A stretch of 64,000 nucleotides of DNA from Streptomyces minutiscleroticus (GTDB taxonomy: Bacteria > Actinomycetota > Actinomycetes > Streptomycetales > Streptomycetaceae), in contig NZ_BMVU01000023.1 of assembly GCF_014650875.1 (NCBI RefSeq), positions 1 to 64,000 of the forward strand, in the 5' to 3' direction. The notes under the pieces are model-generated. The model was not told the origin of the DNA, ran no database searches, and saw only the letters and a list, made by a program, of their open reading frames with translations. The translations under genes and the position numbers were made by a program. Numbering within the stretch: the stretch's first letter is position 1; every line of letters starts with the position of its first letter. Shown here one piece after another: positions 11,001 to 17,916 of this stretch.

Positions 11001-14000
11001 GCTCCGCGGTCAACAACGACGGCTCGGCCAAGATGAGTTACACCGCGCCGTCCCTGGCCGGACAGCGCGAGGTGATCAAGGCCGCCCTGGCCCGCGCCGG
11101 ACGCACGGGCGCCGACCTCGGCTACGTGGAGGCGCACGGCACCGGCACCCGGCTGGGCGACCCGATCGAGGTGGGCGCGCTGCGCCAGGCGTACGACGTG
11201 GACGAGTCGGGTCGCTGCGCGCTCGGCTCCGTCAAGAGCCAGCTCGGCCACATGGGCGCGGCCGCCGGCGTGGTGGGCCTCGTGCGCGCCGTCCTCGCCG
11301 TGCACCACGGGAGCGTCCCGCCCACCGTCAACTTCCGCGCCTTCAACCCGGAGATCGGCCCCGATCCCACCCCCTTCCACGTCCCGTCCGAGACCACGCC
11401 CTGGCCCGAGGGGCGCGCACGGGTGGCCGCGGTGAGCAGCTTCGGCATCGGCGGCACCAACGCCCACGTCATCCTGGAACAGGACACCGGGGCCGGGACC
11501 GAAAACGGAGCCGAAGACGAGGACAGCACCGGCGGGACCGGCGCGGTACCGAAGTGCCTGGTGCTGTCCGCCTCCAGCGCGGACGCCCTCGCCGCCGACG
11601 CCGCCCGGATCGCCGACTACCTCCGACAGCGGCCCGAGTCGTACGAGTCCGTGCTGCGCCATCTGCAGACCGGACGTACGGCCCGCCGCCTGCGCCTCGC
11701 GGCACCCGCCGCGGACGCCGCCGCCGCCGTGGAATGGCTGCGTGCGGTGGCCGCGGGAGAGGTCCCGCACGGCACCGCGGACCCGGACGCCGCGCCCGTC
11801 CCCGCCGCCGGCCGCCCGGCCCACGACGTCGCCGAGGACTGGACCGCCGGAAGACCCGTCGACTGGCGTACGGGCCACGCCCCGGCGCCCTGGGACTTCC
11901 CGCCGCCGTCCTTCGCGCTCACGGAGTACGACTTCGAGCGCGCGACGCCCGAAGCCCCGGCCGAGCAGCCCCTGCGGCAGCAGCCCCAGCGGCTGCCGCA
12001 GGCCGACTGGCTGCACCAGCCGCACTGGGTCCGGCTGCGCCGCGCCACCGTCGCGGGTACCGCTGTTGCGAACAGCACGGTCGCGGATACCACCGTCGCC
12101 GACACCACCGCACGGGTCGGCCGCGCGTCCGCCGTGGTCGTCGTGGCCGCCGGGAGCACGCCGCAGGCGGCGTTCGAGCCGTTCCGGGCCGTGGCGTCCC
12201 GCGTGGTACGGGTACACCCGGCCGGCACCTTCGCCCGCAGGGGACCCGACGTCTTCGACGTGGACCCGGCCGACCCGGCCTCCCTGCGTCTGCTGCTCGA
12301 CGCGCTGTCCGAGAACGACGGCACCGACGGCAGTGACGAGACCGACGGCAGCAACGGCGCCTTCGCCCTGGCCGACGTCGAGTGGGTGCACGCGTTGCCC
12401 CTGGACGTGACCGGGCCGGTCGGCCCCGGCGCGCTGGAACGCGCCCGCCACGCCTGCCTGGACACCACGGCGGCCCTGGCCCAGGCCCTGTCCGGGCGGA
12501 CCGGCCCCCCGCGCGTGTGGTGGCTGTCGTACGGTGCCCGGCCCGTGACCGGAACGGTGGACAGGCCCGAACTGGCGCTCCTCGCCGGACCGGTCGAGGT
12601 CGCCCCCCAGGAGGCCGCCCTGGACGGCCACTGGCTGGACCTCCCGGACGGCGACCTCACCCGCTGGGCCGCACACGTGGCCGCGGCCGTCGCCGAAACA
12701 GGCCGAGCAGGCAGGGAAGGCCGGGCGGAACGTTCCGGCGACCCGTCCCTGCCCCGGCAGCTCGCGCTGCGTCAGGGCTACTGGTGGCGGCAGGGCACCA
12801 CGCCCGTACCGGTGCCGACCGCGATGGGCACGGAGGCGCTCGTACCGTCCGGTGAGGACGCGGTCCACCTGGTCCTGGGCGGCACGGGCGGCATCGGCCG
12901 CGCCGTCGCCGCCTGGCTGCTCGAGCACACCCGCGGCCGGGTCCTGCTGCTGTCGAGGAACCCGCGGCTGCCCGCGGAACTGGCCCGCTGGTCCGATCGC
13001 GTGGGCCTCGTACCGGCGGACCTGGCGGCCCTGCCCGTGCACGAGGTGGCGGCGGCCGTCGCCGAGCGCGCACCGCGGCTGGACAGTGTGATCCACGCGG
13101 CCGGCCTCGGGTTCGGAGGGCTGCTCGTACGGCGCGACGCCACGGCGATGCGCGACGCCGCCGCGGCCCGGGAGAACGGCGCCCTCGTCGTGGAGCACCT
13201 GATCCAGACCTTCCGCCCGGAGGTCGCGGTCTACTGCTCCTCGATGTCCGCCCTGCTCGGCGGCGTCGGCCAGAGCGACTACGCGGCCGGCGCGAGCCTC
13301 CTCGACGGCTTCGCCCACCACCGCGGCGCGGAGGCGGAGACGACCGTCCGGATCGGCATCGACTGGGACGTCTGGAGCGAGACCGGCATGGCGACCCGGG
13401 TCCTGGACACGGACAGCCGCCACCAGGCCCACCTGGAGGTCGGTCTGACGGTCGAGGAGGGCAAGGCGGTCTTCGCTCAGGCCCTGGCCCTGCAACTGCC
13501 GCAGCTCCTCGTCTCCACCACCGACATCGCCGCCTCCCGCGCCTTCTACGCCCCCCTCGCCACCGACGACCGGAACAGCCGGAGCCCTTGGAACGACCGG
13601 AGTCCTTGGAACGACCGGTCGGAGCCGCTCACCCCACGGTCCGGGCCGGCACACCGCACGGACCGCACACACCGCACGGACGACGGGGCGGGTTCCCCGG
13701 GTCCGCACCCGGCCCCGGACGACGCGGCGGAACGGGCCGGTGCCGTGGCCCGTGCGATCCAGGATCTCCTGGGCGTGGACGCACTGGACCCGGACGCCTC
13801 CCTGTACGACCTCGGCGCCGACTCGCTGACCCTGATCAGCCTGATCGACCGGATCGAGGACGACTACGGCGTCGAGTTCGACCTGTCCTCCTTCAGCCAC
13901 CGGGTCAGCCTCACCGAGGTCCTCAAGCACGTCGAGGCGGCCCTCACCCCCGCCGAGCCCGTCGCCGGGACGGCCGGGAGCACCGCGTCCCGGGTCGTCC

Positions 14001-14788
14001 TGGACGTCTGGCAGGAGGGGACCGGCCCGGCCGTCGTGTGCCTGGTGCACCCCGTGGGCGGCGACATCCAGGCCTACCGGTCCCTGGTGGCGGCGCTCGG
14101 GCCCGTACCGACCGTGTGCCTCATCGCCGATCCGGCACTCCGCGACGCCATGGCGCCCGCGTGGTCACTGGCCGAACGCGCCCGCCACTACGACGCGGAA
14201 CTCCGTGCCCGTTTCGGCGGCCCCGGCCACCGGCTCCACCTGGCCGGGTGGTCCTACGGCGCCCGGGTGGCCATGGAGATGGCCGCCCTGGCCGAGTCGG
14301 CCGGGCAGCCGGTGGCGGCGCTCCACCTGCTGGACCCGCCGCCGCCGCGGGCGGACGCGCTGGTCGCCGCCTACGACGAGACCCACCTCGAAGAGGTGTT
14401 CGCCGCCGAACTCGGCGCCGGTGCCTCGTCGGTGCCGTCGGAACAGGCACAGACGTACGCCGAGAGGCTGGCCCGCTGCTGCCGGGCGAACCTGCGCAGC
14501 CTGGGCGAGCACCGGGTGCGGCCACTCACCTCGGTCCCCACGTTCCTGTGGCTGGCCGAGCGGCCCACGACGGGTGTGCCCGCACCCGGCGACCGGCAGG
14601 AGACGGACCGGCAGTGGAGCGCCTGCCTGCCCCCCTCCGCCGTGCGGCGGTCCCTGCCCACCGACCACTACGGCATCGTGGCGCCACCTCATGTGCACAC
14701 GGTGGCCGAGACCATCAGGGCGACGCTGACGGACCCGGCGGCCCGCGCCGGGACCGGCCCCGGGCAGGGACCGGAGCACGCCCGGTGA
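5063..14788 (+). CDS. NRPS/PKS hybrid, A-PCP-C-A-PCP-KS-KR-ACP-TE (AT-less; detoxin/rimosamide type)
   Basis: 3,241 residues. Domains in order: A1 (about 25-525), PCP1 (Ser579), C (about 638-1093, HHIAVDG near 780), A2 (1120-1623), PCP2 (near 1667), KS (1732-2140, Cys1889 in TACSSS, His in EAHGTGT and GHMGAAAG), KR (2602-2763, GGTGGIG), ACP (Ser2921, LGADSL) and TE (Ser3064, GWSYG). No GHSxG acyltransferase lies between KS and KR, so malonyl must come from an AT in trans. Pocket residues read as D-A-F-F-L-G-T-F for A1 (Val/Ile-like) and D-V-Q-F-V-A-H-V-V for A2, close to the known proline code. The predicted chain is aliphatic residue, then Pro, then one reduced C2 unit. In the KR the catalytic Tyr is present (SDYAAG) but the usual Asn nearby is Ser. 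ATG at 5063 overlaps the previous stop; ATG at 5066 is better spaced from GGAGG (5057-5061). Confidence 0.93.
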   Translation: MMEPRVETTPSDAAEDLSADLSAPVGIALEVHRRALRSPHADAVADGDVRLDYATLNAAAAAVAEELGRQGVAPGQAVAVALPRSWRLVCVMLGILRLGAQVVPLDTQSPAERRLFVLRDSGAAALVHADPESVPDVPESVTELPQGVKALAVDTLLPGPPDTAASAQAPAAPGEVSFLFYTSGTTGRPKGVEVRDAGIMRLAQPGYVRAEPGLRYACLANPAFDALSFEVWVPLLTGGCCVVLRPEDVQVPERFAAALRRERVDALFITASLFNAMATAVPDCFATVGEVLVGGEQLDARVIRRWYRDNAGSGTRLINGYGPTESATFALSYAIPRDFDGDVVPIGRPLPRTGAVLVVPDQERTAAPGEVAELLLSGDGLAAGYRNLPEETERRFVRLAWLDGGAERYYRTGDLVRADGEGLVEYVGRTDRQVKVRGFRIEPGEVERHVLAHPAVRRAHVCTRRAGEAGPNELLAFVVLEQLEQEVSYEEFDSHLAAHLPAYMRPHRIHLVEELPLNANGKVDETALLRRADRPWLPAASDGPAATQAEREVLELAEEILGITGLKLGDRWIAAGGDSLKALRFCFAVRRRWGRDLAQAAVLHGDLAAVARAVTTAAPGEESAYPAPAVAGAGSAPATSEQQRLWLLQRRTPDSRAYSVGQAFRVDGPVDATALRRALRTLVARHAALRTGFTYGPQGLRQTVGEPYDPWHEPGSTHQSWDEEEAHAFADAFFAEPFDLAVPRMLRACWLPRDGGGTHGGGTHDGGTHDGGTLLLHLHHIAVDGWSLSILLRDLSAAYAETTGAATDAGAGAGVSADAGISTGSGRGRDTEPVANPLDFAAWQSDWFATEAYQERRDGLLAYYQGLEEPQEPLPAQDTASASAPRARLLSTPLDVVRRTTVDRLCAELGLTRFQVLLSVFSWSLYGVTGLVRPRIAAPVANRPVREFEDSVGMMANTVLLPVAVAPGEDLRSHLARTGAGAEQVLRRQDVALADVLTGWEAVGDGTPFDFLFVLENTDFAGLRLPGCVQRPLWWAAPEAKCPMTVSVVEHPDGLDLLWEYAEDRFTGEAVEAMAELFRRGVDALASGGRSTARELVAPYRRSLPEHGRGPAPRPGFTTVAEGFARQAARTPDAPAVVTTDGSTLSYAALDALAEALATELAERYPVPADGGPCRAALYLDPSAEHVVALLALARLNVTAVPLDPSYPADVLRRVLERVDPLCVLVAHDGAPALDTLLPDGVVRHPVVLADLTPQERDGATSYDGRAHDGARPLYTLFTSGSTGVPKGVQISDRTLCDLIRWQSGPGGLTAPAATQQFSMLAFDVSFQEVFGTLCTGGSLQLVRPEWRQDAPALLERLETAGTERIFMPYVALHLLAEYAVRLGRYPSRLREVVTAGEQLVCTDSVRRWFAGLPGARLFNHYGPTETHVVSALCLEGDPDRWPERPAIGRPVAGADLRVVDAQGDPVPPRCTGELLIGGTMTTRCYLDEPALNDTRFVEVPGAGLFYRSGDRAWFDDEGLLHYAGRDDQQIKLSGHRLELGSVEAALLRHPAVANAVVTRDGDRLTACLEVRGETPSTDELAAHLSASLPSYVRVDRFRRLETLPRTPSGKLDRQAALRAPGEEIRRSAAARTGLSAEEERLTAAFEEVTGATIAPDQTFFEAGASSLALMRFHLRCTTTLGLRFGVADLFEHVTVRALARHLATAADDRPAPGTRTPAAPAGEDDGGPEPGEPIAVVGMAVRVPGASDLAAFWDLVVSGGTGIRRVDAPEGVIGAHSTLDGMLGFDPGHFGISPQEARLMDPQQRHLLMACVQALAHAGIADTSAARVGLVAGAGENTYFQSMLREADPARLPDGFQLALHHDKDFLATKVAYHLGLTGPALSVQTACSSSLVGVHLAAGLLRQGDAEVMLAGGVLVDPTLTGGYRYRPQHIFSADGDCRPFSDDATGTVGASGVGVVVLKPLRRARRDGDTVYAVLTGSAVNNDGSAKMSYTAPSLAGQREVIKAALARAGRTGADLGYVEAHGTGTRLGDPIEVGALRQAYDVDESGRCALGSVKSQLGHMGAAAGVVGLVRAVLAVHHGSVPPTVNFRAFNPEIGPDPTPFHVPSETTPWPEGRARVAAVSSFGIGGTNAHVILEQDTGAGTENGAEDEDSTGGTGAVPKCLVLSASSADALAADAARIADYLRQRPESYESVLRHLQTGRTARRLRLAAPAADAAAAVEWLRAVAAGEVPHGTADPDAAPVPAAGRPAHDVAEDWTAGRPVDWRTGHAPAPWDFPPPSFALTEYDFERATPEAPAEQPLRQQPQRLPQADWLHQPHWVRLRRATVAGTAVANSTVADTTVADTTARVGRASAVVVVAAGSTPQAAFEPFRAVASRVVRVHPAGTFARRGPDVFDVDPADPASLRLLLDALSENDGTDGSDETDGSNGAFALADVEWVHALPLDVTGPVGPGALERARHACLDTTAALAQALSGRTGPPRVWWLSYGARPVTGTVDRPELALLAGPVEVAPQEAALDGHWLDLPDGDLTRWAAHVAAAVAETGRAGREGRAERSGDPSLPRQLALRQGYWWRQGTTPVPVPTAMGTEALVPSGEDAVHLVLGGTGGIGRAVAAWLLEHTRGRVLLLSRNPRLPAELARWSDRVGLVPADLAALPVHEVAAAVAERAPRLDSVIHAAGLGFGGLLVRRDATAMRDAAAARENGALVVEHLIQTFRPEVAVYCSSMSALLGGVGQSDYAAGASLLDGFAHHRGAEAETTVRIGIDWDVWSETGMATRVLDTDSRHQAHLEVGLTVEEGKAVFAQALALQLPQLLVSTTDIAASRAFYAPLATDDRNSRSPWNDRSPWNDRSEPLTPRSGPAHRTDRTHRTDDGAGSPGPHPAPDDAAERAGAVARAIQDLLGVDALDPDASLYDLGADSLTLISLIDRIEDDYGVEFDLSSFSHRVSLTEVLKHVEAALTPAEPVAGTAGSTASRVVLDVWQEGTGPAVVCLVHPVGGDIQAYRSLVAALGPVPTVCLIADPALRDAMAPAWSLAERARHYDAELRARFGGPGHRLHLAGWSYGARVAMEMAALAESAGQPVAALHLLDPPPPRADALVAAYDETHLEEVFAAELGAGASSVPSEQAQTYAERLARCCRANLRSLGEHRVRPLTSVPTFLWLAERPTTGVPAPGDRQETDRQWSACLPPSAVRRSLPTDHYGIVAPPHVHTVAETIRATLTDPAARAGTGPGQGPEHAR
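13581..13616 (+). repeat. 18-bp tandem duplication in the KR-ACP linker
   Basis: Two adjacent 18-bp units (starting ggagcccttgg and ggagtccttgg) differ at one base and encode RSPWND twice in the linker between KR and ACP. Similar low-complexity repeats occur in other linkers of this protein (HDGGT near 7340-7380, VADTT near 12080-12110). Confidence 0.7.
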
Positions 14789-14824
14789 ACCCCTGCGGGC
14801 CCGCGCCCGGCCGGCCGCACCGCT

Positions 14825-14840
14825 CCGGTTCCTGAACCGG
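14825..14840. terminator. palindrome between the hybrid synthetase and TauD genes
   Basis: CCGGTTC-CT-GAACCGG is a perfect 7-bp stem with a two-base loop, in a 142-bp gap full of CCGGACCC repeats. It could be an attenuator or weak terminator, but the loop is too short for a classic hairpin and no T tract follows. It may equally be a protein binding site. Confidence 0.3.
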
Positions 14841-14930
14841 GTCCGGAACCAGCCCCGGCTCCGGACCCGACCCGGCCCCGGACCCGGACCCGGCGGAAGC
14901 CTGTAACCCCACCCCCCTCTGGAGGACGTC

Positions 14931-15803
14931 ATGGAGTCATTCGAACGCGACGCACTGGAAGCGGTGACCACGCGTCCTGTGCATCCCTACCGCACGCTCA
15001 CGGTCGAGCGGATCACCCCCGTCCTGGGCGCGGAGGTCTCGGGCGTGGACCTGTCGGCGGAGATCCCGGCGGAGCAGATGGACGAGATACGCACCGCGTT
15101 CCGCGACCACCACGTCCTGGTCTTCCGCGACCAGACGATCACCGTCGAGGACCACAAGCGCTTCGCGTCCGCCTTCGGCGAGCTGCGCCCCGTCAACCCG
15201 CCGCCGCCCGAGGGCGACCCCTACATCCTGGAGATCCGCACGACGTCGGCCGCGGCGAACGTGGCGGGCAACGGCTGGCACGCCGACGGCACCGCAGACG
15301 CCGAACCGTCCCTGGGATCGATGCTCTACATCACCGAGATCCCCGAGCCCGGCTGCGGCGGCGACACCCTCTTCGCCAACATGCACCTCGCCTACGACAT
15401 GCTCTCGCCGGCCATGCGCTCCCTGCTGGACCCCCTCACCGCGATCCACGACGGTGCCCAGGCCTTCGCGGGCCACACCCCGCCCGTGGACTACGTCATC
15501 CCCAAGAGCGAGCACCCGCTCGTGGCCCGGCACCCCGAGACCGACCGCAAGCTGCTCTACGTCAACAAGGCATACACCAGCCGCATCCCGCAGCTCTCCG
15601 CCCAGGAGAGCAGGGCACTGCTCGACATGCTCTTCGACACCATCGCCTGCCGGCCGGTCCTGCACTGCCGCGTCCGCTGGACCCCGGGCACGCTCGTCTT
15701 CTGGGACAACCGCTGCGTCCAGCACCACGCGACGTACGACTACTACCCCTACGCCCGCTACGGCCAGCGCGTCGCCATCAACGGCGGCCCCGTCAAGGGC
15801 TGA
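14931..15803 (+). CDS. TauD/TfdA-family Fe(II)/2-oxoglutarate-dependent oxygenase
   Basis: 290 residues, the normal length of the family. ATG at 14931 follows GGAGG at 14921-14925. The iron facial triad is visible as His and Asp in WHADGT (near residue 120) and the distal His in QHHATYD near the C-terminus, with the 2-oxoglutarate-binding Arg in RYGQRV. The N-terminal block with LGAEVSGVDLS is typical of the family. It follows the two synthetase genes on the same strand. In detoxin/rimosamide clusters a TauD gene accompanies the NRPS and NRPS/PKS genes and is thought to hydroxylate the proline-derived ring of detoxinine, which is the role inferred here. The substrate cannot be proven from sequence. 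Confidence 0.9.
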   Translation: MESFERDALEAVTTRPVHPYRTLTVERITPVLGAEVSGVDLSAEIPAEQMDEIRTAFRDHHVLVFRDQTITVEDHKRFASAFGELRPVNPPPPEGDPYILEIRTTSAAANVAGNGWHADGTADAEPSLGSMLYITEIPEPGCGGDTLFANMHLAYDMLSPAMRSLLDPLTAIHDGAQAFAGHTPPVDYVIPKSEHPLVARHPETDRKLLYVNKAYTSRIPQLSAQESRALLDMLFDTIACRPVLHCRVRWTPGTLVFWDNRCVQHHATYDYYPYARYGQRVAINGGPVKG

Positions 15804-15841
15804 CGGCGCGACGCCGCCTCCGGTCGCATGCTCCGGTCGCA

Positions 15842-15880
15842 GGAAGGGGACCCCGTCAAGGGCCCTTCGGGTCCCCTTCC
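15842..15880. terminator. bidirectional hairpin between tauD and the cupin gene
   Basis: GGAAGGGGACCC (15842-15853) pairs perfectly with GGGTCCCCTTCC (15869-15880) around a 15-base loop. It lies between convergent genes, and the right arm and loop contain the last codons and stop of the minus-strand cupin gene. It should stop transcription from both sides. Confidence 0.7.
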
Positions 15881-16242
15881 CGCGGAACGGCGTATCCGGG
15901 CACGGAAGGCCATCGCACGGTCAGCACCACCGACTCGTCCTCCGCGACCCAGGAGTGGTCCACTCCCCGGCCCCAGACGACGTAGTCGCCCTGTTCCTCC
16001 AGGAGCACGCTGCGGCCGGGGAACTCCATGCGGAAGCGGCCCGAGACGAGCACCAGGAGAGCCGTGCGCACCTCGCCCTCCACCCACCGGGTCCGCCGCT
16101 CACCGCGTGCGTGGACGCCCCACTTGACCTCCACGGCATGGCTGTGGCGAGGATCGCCGTCCTCCTTGAAGTGCCCGAGCAGCCATCCCCGGTCGAGTGC
16201 CGCGTCCTTGCCCGCGTTGCCCACGTACACGCCGTCTTCCAT
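15856..16242 (-). CDS. small cupin-like conserved protein
   Basis: 128 residues from ATG at 16242 (MEDGVYVGNAGKDAA). A GTG at 16275 in the same frame would add 11 residues, but the protein family as I recall it begins at MEDGVYVG. The sequence shows a short beta-rich fold with RHSHAVEVKWGVH, ALLVLVSGRF, LLEEQGDYVVWG and VDHSWVAEDESVV, which reads as a single cupin-type barrel with scattered His that could bind a metal. Such proteins are widespread in actinobacteria, sometimes mislabelled as signal peptidases, and have no established function. It is convergent with tauD and shares its terminator, and it is codirectional with the glycosyltransferase upstream. A cluster role is not evident. Confidence 0.7.
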   Translation of the reverse strand: MEDGVYVGNAGKDAALDRGWLLGHFKEDGDPRHSHAVEVKWGVHARGERRTRWVEGEVRTALLVLVSGRFRMEFPGRSVLLEEQGDYVVWGRGVDHSWVAEDESVVLTVRWPSVPGYAVPREGDPKGP

Positions 16243-16319
16243 GCGCCCGCACGCTAGTTGATCGCGCGGGCGCACCGGGCCCGGCAGTCCTGAATCAGTA
16301 GGTAGAGGAGGCGTGAAAC

Positions 16320-16355
16320 GGACCGCTCACCGGACCGCTCACCGGACCGCTCACC
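16320..16355. repeat. 12-bp perfect triplicate spanning the glycosyltransferase stop
   Basis: Three exact copies of GGACCGCTCACC lie at 16320-16331, 16332-16343 and 16344-16355. The stop codon of the glycosyltransferase (complement of 16351-16353) lies inside the third copy, so copy-number change would alter only the 3' flank. The function is unknown. Confidence 0.85.
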
Positions 16356-17556
16356 GAAGGGCGTCGAGCAGCAGGCCCGCGGCCACCGCCGCTCCGTCGG
16401 TACGGATCTTCCCGCCCAGTTCCTTCGCCCGTGCCCGGGTCCCGGGTGCCAGGGCGGTCCTGAACGCGACGTCCAGGGACTCGGCGGTCGGGGACGGGCC
16501 GTCGGGCGCCGCGCCGACGCCCAGGGCCGTCACCCGGCCGGCCCAGTACGGGTTGTCCGACAGCTGGAGAGGTATCACCACCTGCGGCGCACCCGCGCGG
16601 GCGGCCGTCACCGTCGTCCCCGCGCCGCCGTGGTGCACCACGGCCGCCACCCTGCTGAACAGACGCTGGTGGTTGACCTCGCCGACGGCGAAGCAGTCGT
16701 CCCCGTCGTCGATCGGCTCCAGGTCCGCCCAGCCGCGGGAGACGAGTGCGCGGTACCCCTGCGCGCGGATCGCCTCGATGGCCTTGCGGCCGATGTCCTG
16801 CGACGGGCGCAGGCTGCCGAAGCCCACGTAGACCGGCGGCGTGCCCGCGTCCAGGAACGCCGTCAGGTCGGCCGGCAGCGGGCGTTCGTCCGCCTGGCTC
16901 CAGGCACCCGTCTGTGTCACGTCGAGTCCCGGGGTCCGCGGCCAGGCTCCCAGGACGGGGTCCGCCGCCAGCCACGGCCGGTCGGTGAGGACGTGGTCGC
17001 GGACGTTGTCCACCGGCGGCAGGCCGAGCGCTCTCCGGTGACGGTTGAGCGGCTCGCGGAACTGCGCGTTCACCTGGTGGGCGTCCAGCTCCCACAGCGT
17101 GCGGTTGTCGCTCGCCTCCGGCTCCGGCCAGCCCGGCCGCGGCGGCGGTGCGTGGTGCGGGGAGGGCAGGTGGACCGCCGCGTAGCTCACGTACACGTAG
17201 CGGATGCCCGCGGCCTCGGCCACCGACCGCGCGGCGATCTGCGCCAGGCCGGCCGCCACCAGCGCGTCACACCCTCGGGCCGCCGCGGGGAGGGCGTCGA
17301 ACTGCGCGGCGACCATCTCGGTCCGGTACCGGTCCAGGTCCGCCGCCGACGGCAGGGACGTCCCGCGCATCACCTCCCGCACCGGAGGCCCGACCGGCAC
17401 CATGTCCACCCCGATGCCCGCCAGCCGCTCCGCGAACTCCTCGTCCGGCGGGGTGCACATCCGCACCTCCGCGCCGAGCGCCCGCAGTCGCACCGCGAGT
17501 GCCTCCAGGGGCACGACGTCGCCCCGCGTTCCGTAGGTGGACAACAGCACCCGCAT
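16351..17556 (-). CDS. family-1 (GT-B) glycosyltransferase
   Basis: 401 residues, the usual length for antibiotic-type UDP/TDP-sugar glycosyltransferases. ATG at 17556 is preceded on the minus strand by a purine-rich GGAAGAGGG site. The N-terminus MRVLLSTYGTRGDVVPLEAL is the typical acceptor-domain opening. The C-terminal half has VYVGFGSLRPSQ, then VNHQRLFSRVAAVVHHGGAGTT and the donor-binding IPLQLSDNPYWAGRV, which together form the nucleotide-sugar site. Relatives glycosylate natural products or inactivate macrolides. It is divergent from a nucleotidyltransferase-like gene, so the pair could supply and attach a sugar, but no deoxysugar pathway is present. Detoxins are not known to be glycosylated, so it may be a neighbour rather than part of the cluster. 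Confidence 0.88.
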   Translation of the reverse strand: MRVLLSTYGTRGDVVPLEALAVRLRALGAEVRMCTPPDEEFAERLAGIGVDMVPVGPPVREVMRGTSLPSAADLDRYRTEMVAAQFDALPAAARGCDALVAAGLAQIAARSVAEAAGIRYVYVSYAAVHLPSPHHAPPPRPGWPEPEASDNRTLWELDAHQVNAQFREPLNRHRRALGLPPVDNVRDHVLTDRPWLAADPVLGAWPRTPGLDVTQTGAWSQADERPLPADLTAFLDAGTPPVYVGFGSLRPSQDIGRKAIEAIRAQGYRALVSRGWADLEPIDDGDDCFAVGEVNHQRLFSRVAAVVHHGGAGTTVTAARAGAPQVVIPLQLSDNPYWAGRVTALGVGAAPDGPSPTAESLDVAFRTALAPGTRARAKELGGKIRTDGAAVAAGLLLDALR

Positions 17557-17567
17557 CGTTCGCCCTC

Positions 17568-17610
17568 TTCCGTTCCGTTCCGTTTCCGTTCCGTCTTTCC
17601 GTACGTTCCG
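17568..17610. repeat. TTCCG-rich microsatellite in the divergent promoter region
   Basis: Seven TTCCG units with small spacers lie just upstream of the glycosyltransferase start. On the minus strand they read as CGGAA runs and may contribute purine-rich leader sequence. The rest of 17611-17810 shows no gene. Confidence 0.6.
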
Positions 17611-17810
17611 GCCGGTGCCCGGTATTCCGGCTCACGCCTGCCCGGAGTTCGAGCGGTCCTCGGCGGCGGCGGTACGCCGGTTGCCGCGGGTGCGCCGCAG
17701 CAGTGTATGCCGCGTGCTGTCGGGTGCCGTGGACGGGCGTCGACGCACTTTCCGGGCCGTCGCGGTACGGCCTCGGCCCGCTCATGAGCGAAAAGGCGCG
17801 GGGGTCCCCA

Positions 17811-17882
17811 CCCGCACAGGACTCCCCATCCGCACAGGACTCCTCACCCGCACAGGACTCCCCACCCGCGCAGGGGTCCCAC
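17811..17882. repeat. four 18-bp tandem repeats before the nucleotidyltransferase gene
   Basis: Units at 17811-17828, 17829-17846, 17847-17864 and 17865-17882 share the form CCCGCACAGGACTCCCCA. Units 1 and 3 are identical, unit 2 has two changes and unit 4 is more diverged. The array ends 34 bp before the ATG at 17917, inside the expected promoter or leader. Reading the opposite strand gives a Cys-rich frame that is only a shadow of the repeat. Confidence 0.85.
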
Positions 17883-17916
17883 CATCGACACACCGTCTGA
17901 ACCCAAAGGCCATTTG

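Noticed and set aside
8762..14050. 1,762-codon minus-strand frame opposite the hybrid synthetase
   Set aside because: Antisense shadow of a long coding region, with no recognisable fold and no ribosome site.
16271..16290. CCGGGCCCGG palindrome upstream of the cupin gene as a terminator
   Set aside because: It is short with no loop, and such GC palindromes are expected by chance in this DNA.
17267..17893. Cys/Gly-rich minus-strand frame beginning in the 18-bp repeats
   Set aside because: Its apparent Cys repeats are only the translation of the tandem DNA repeat, and the rest is out of frame with the glycosyltransferase.
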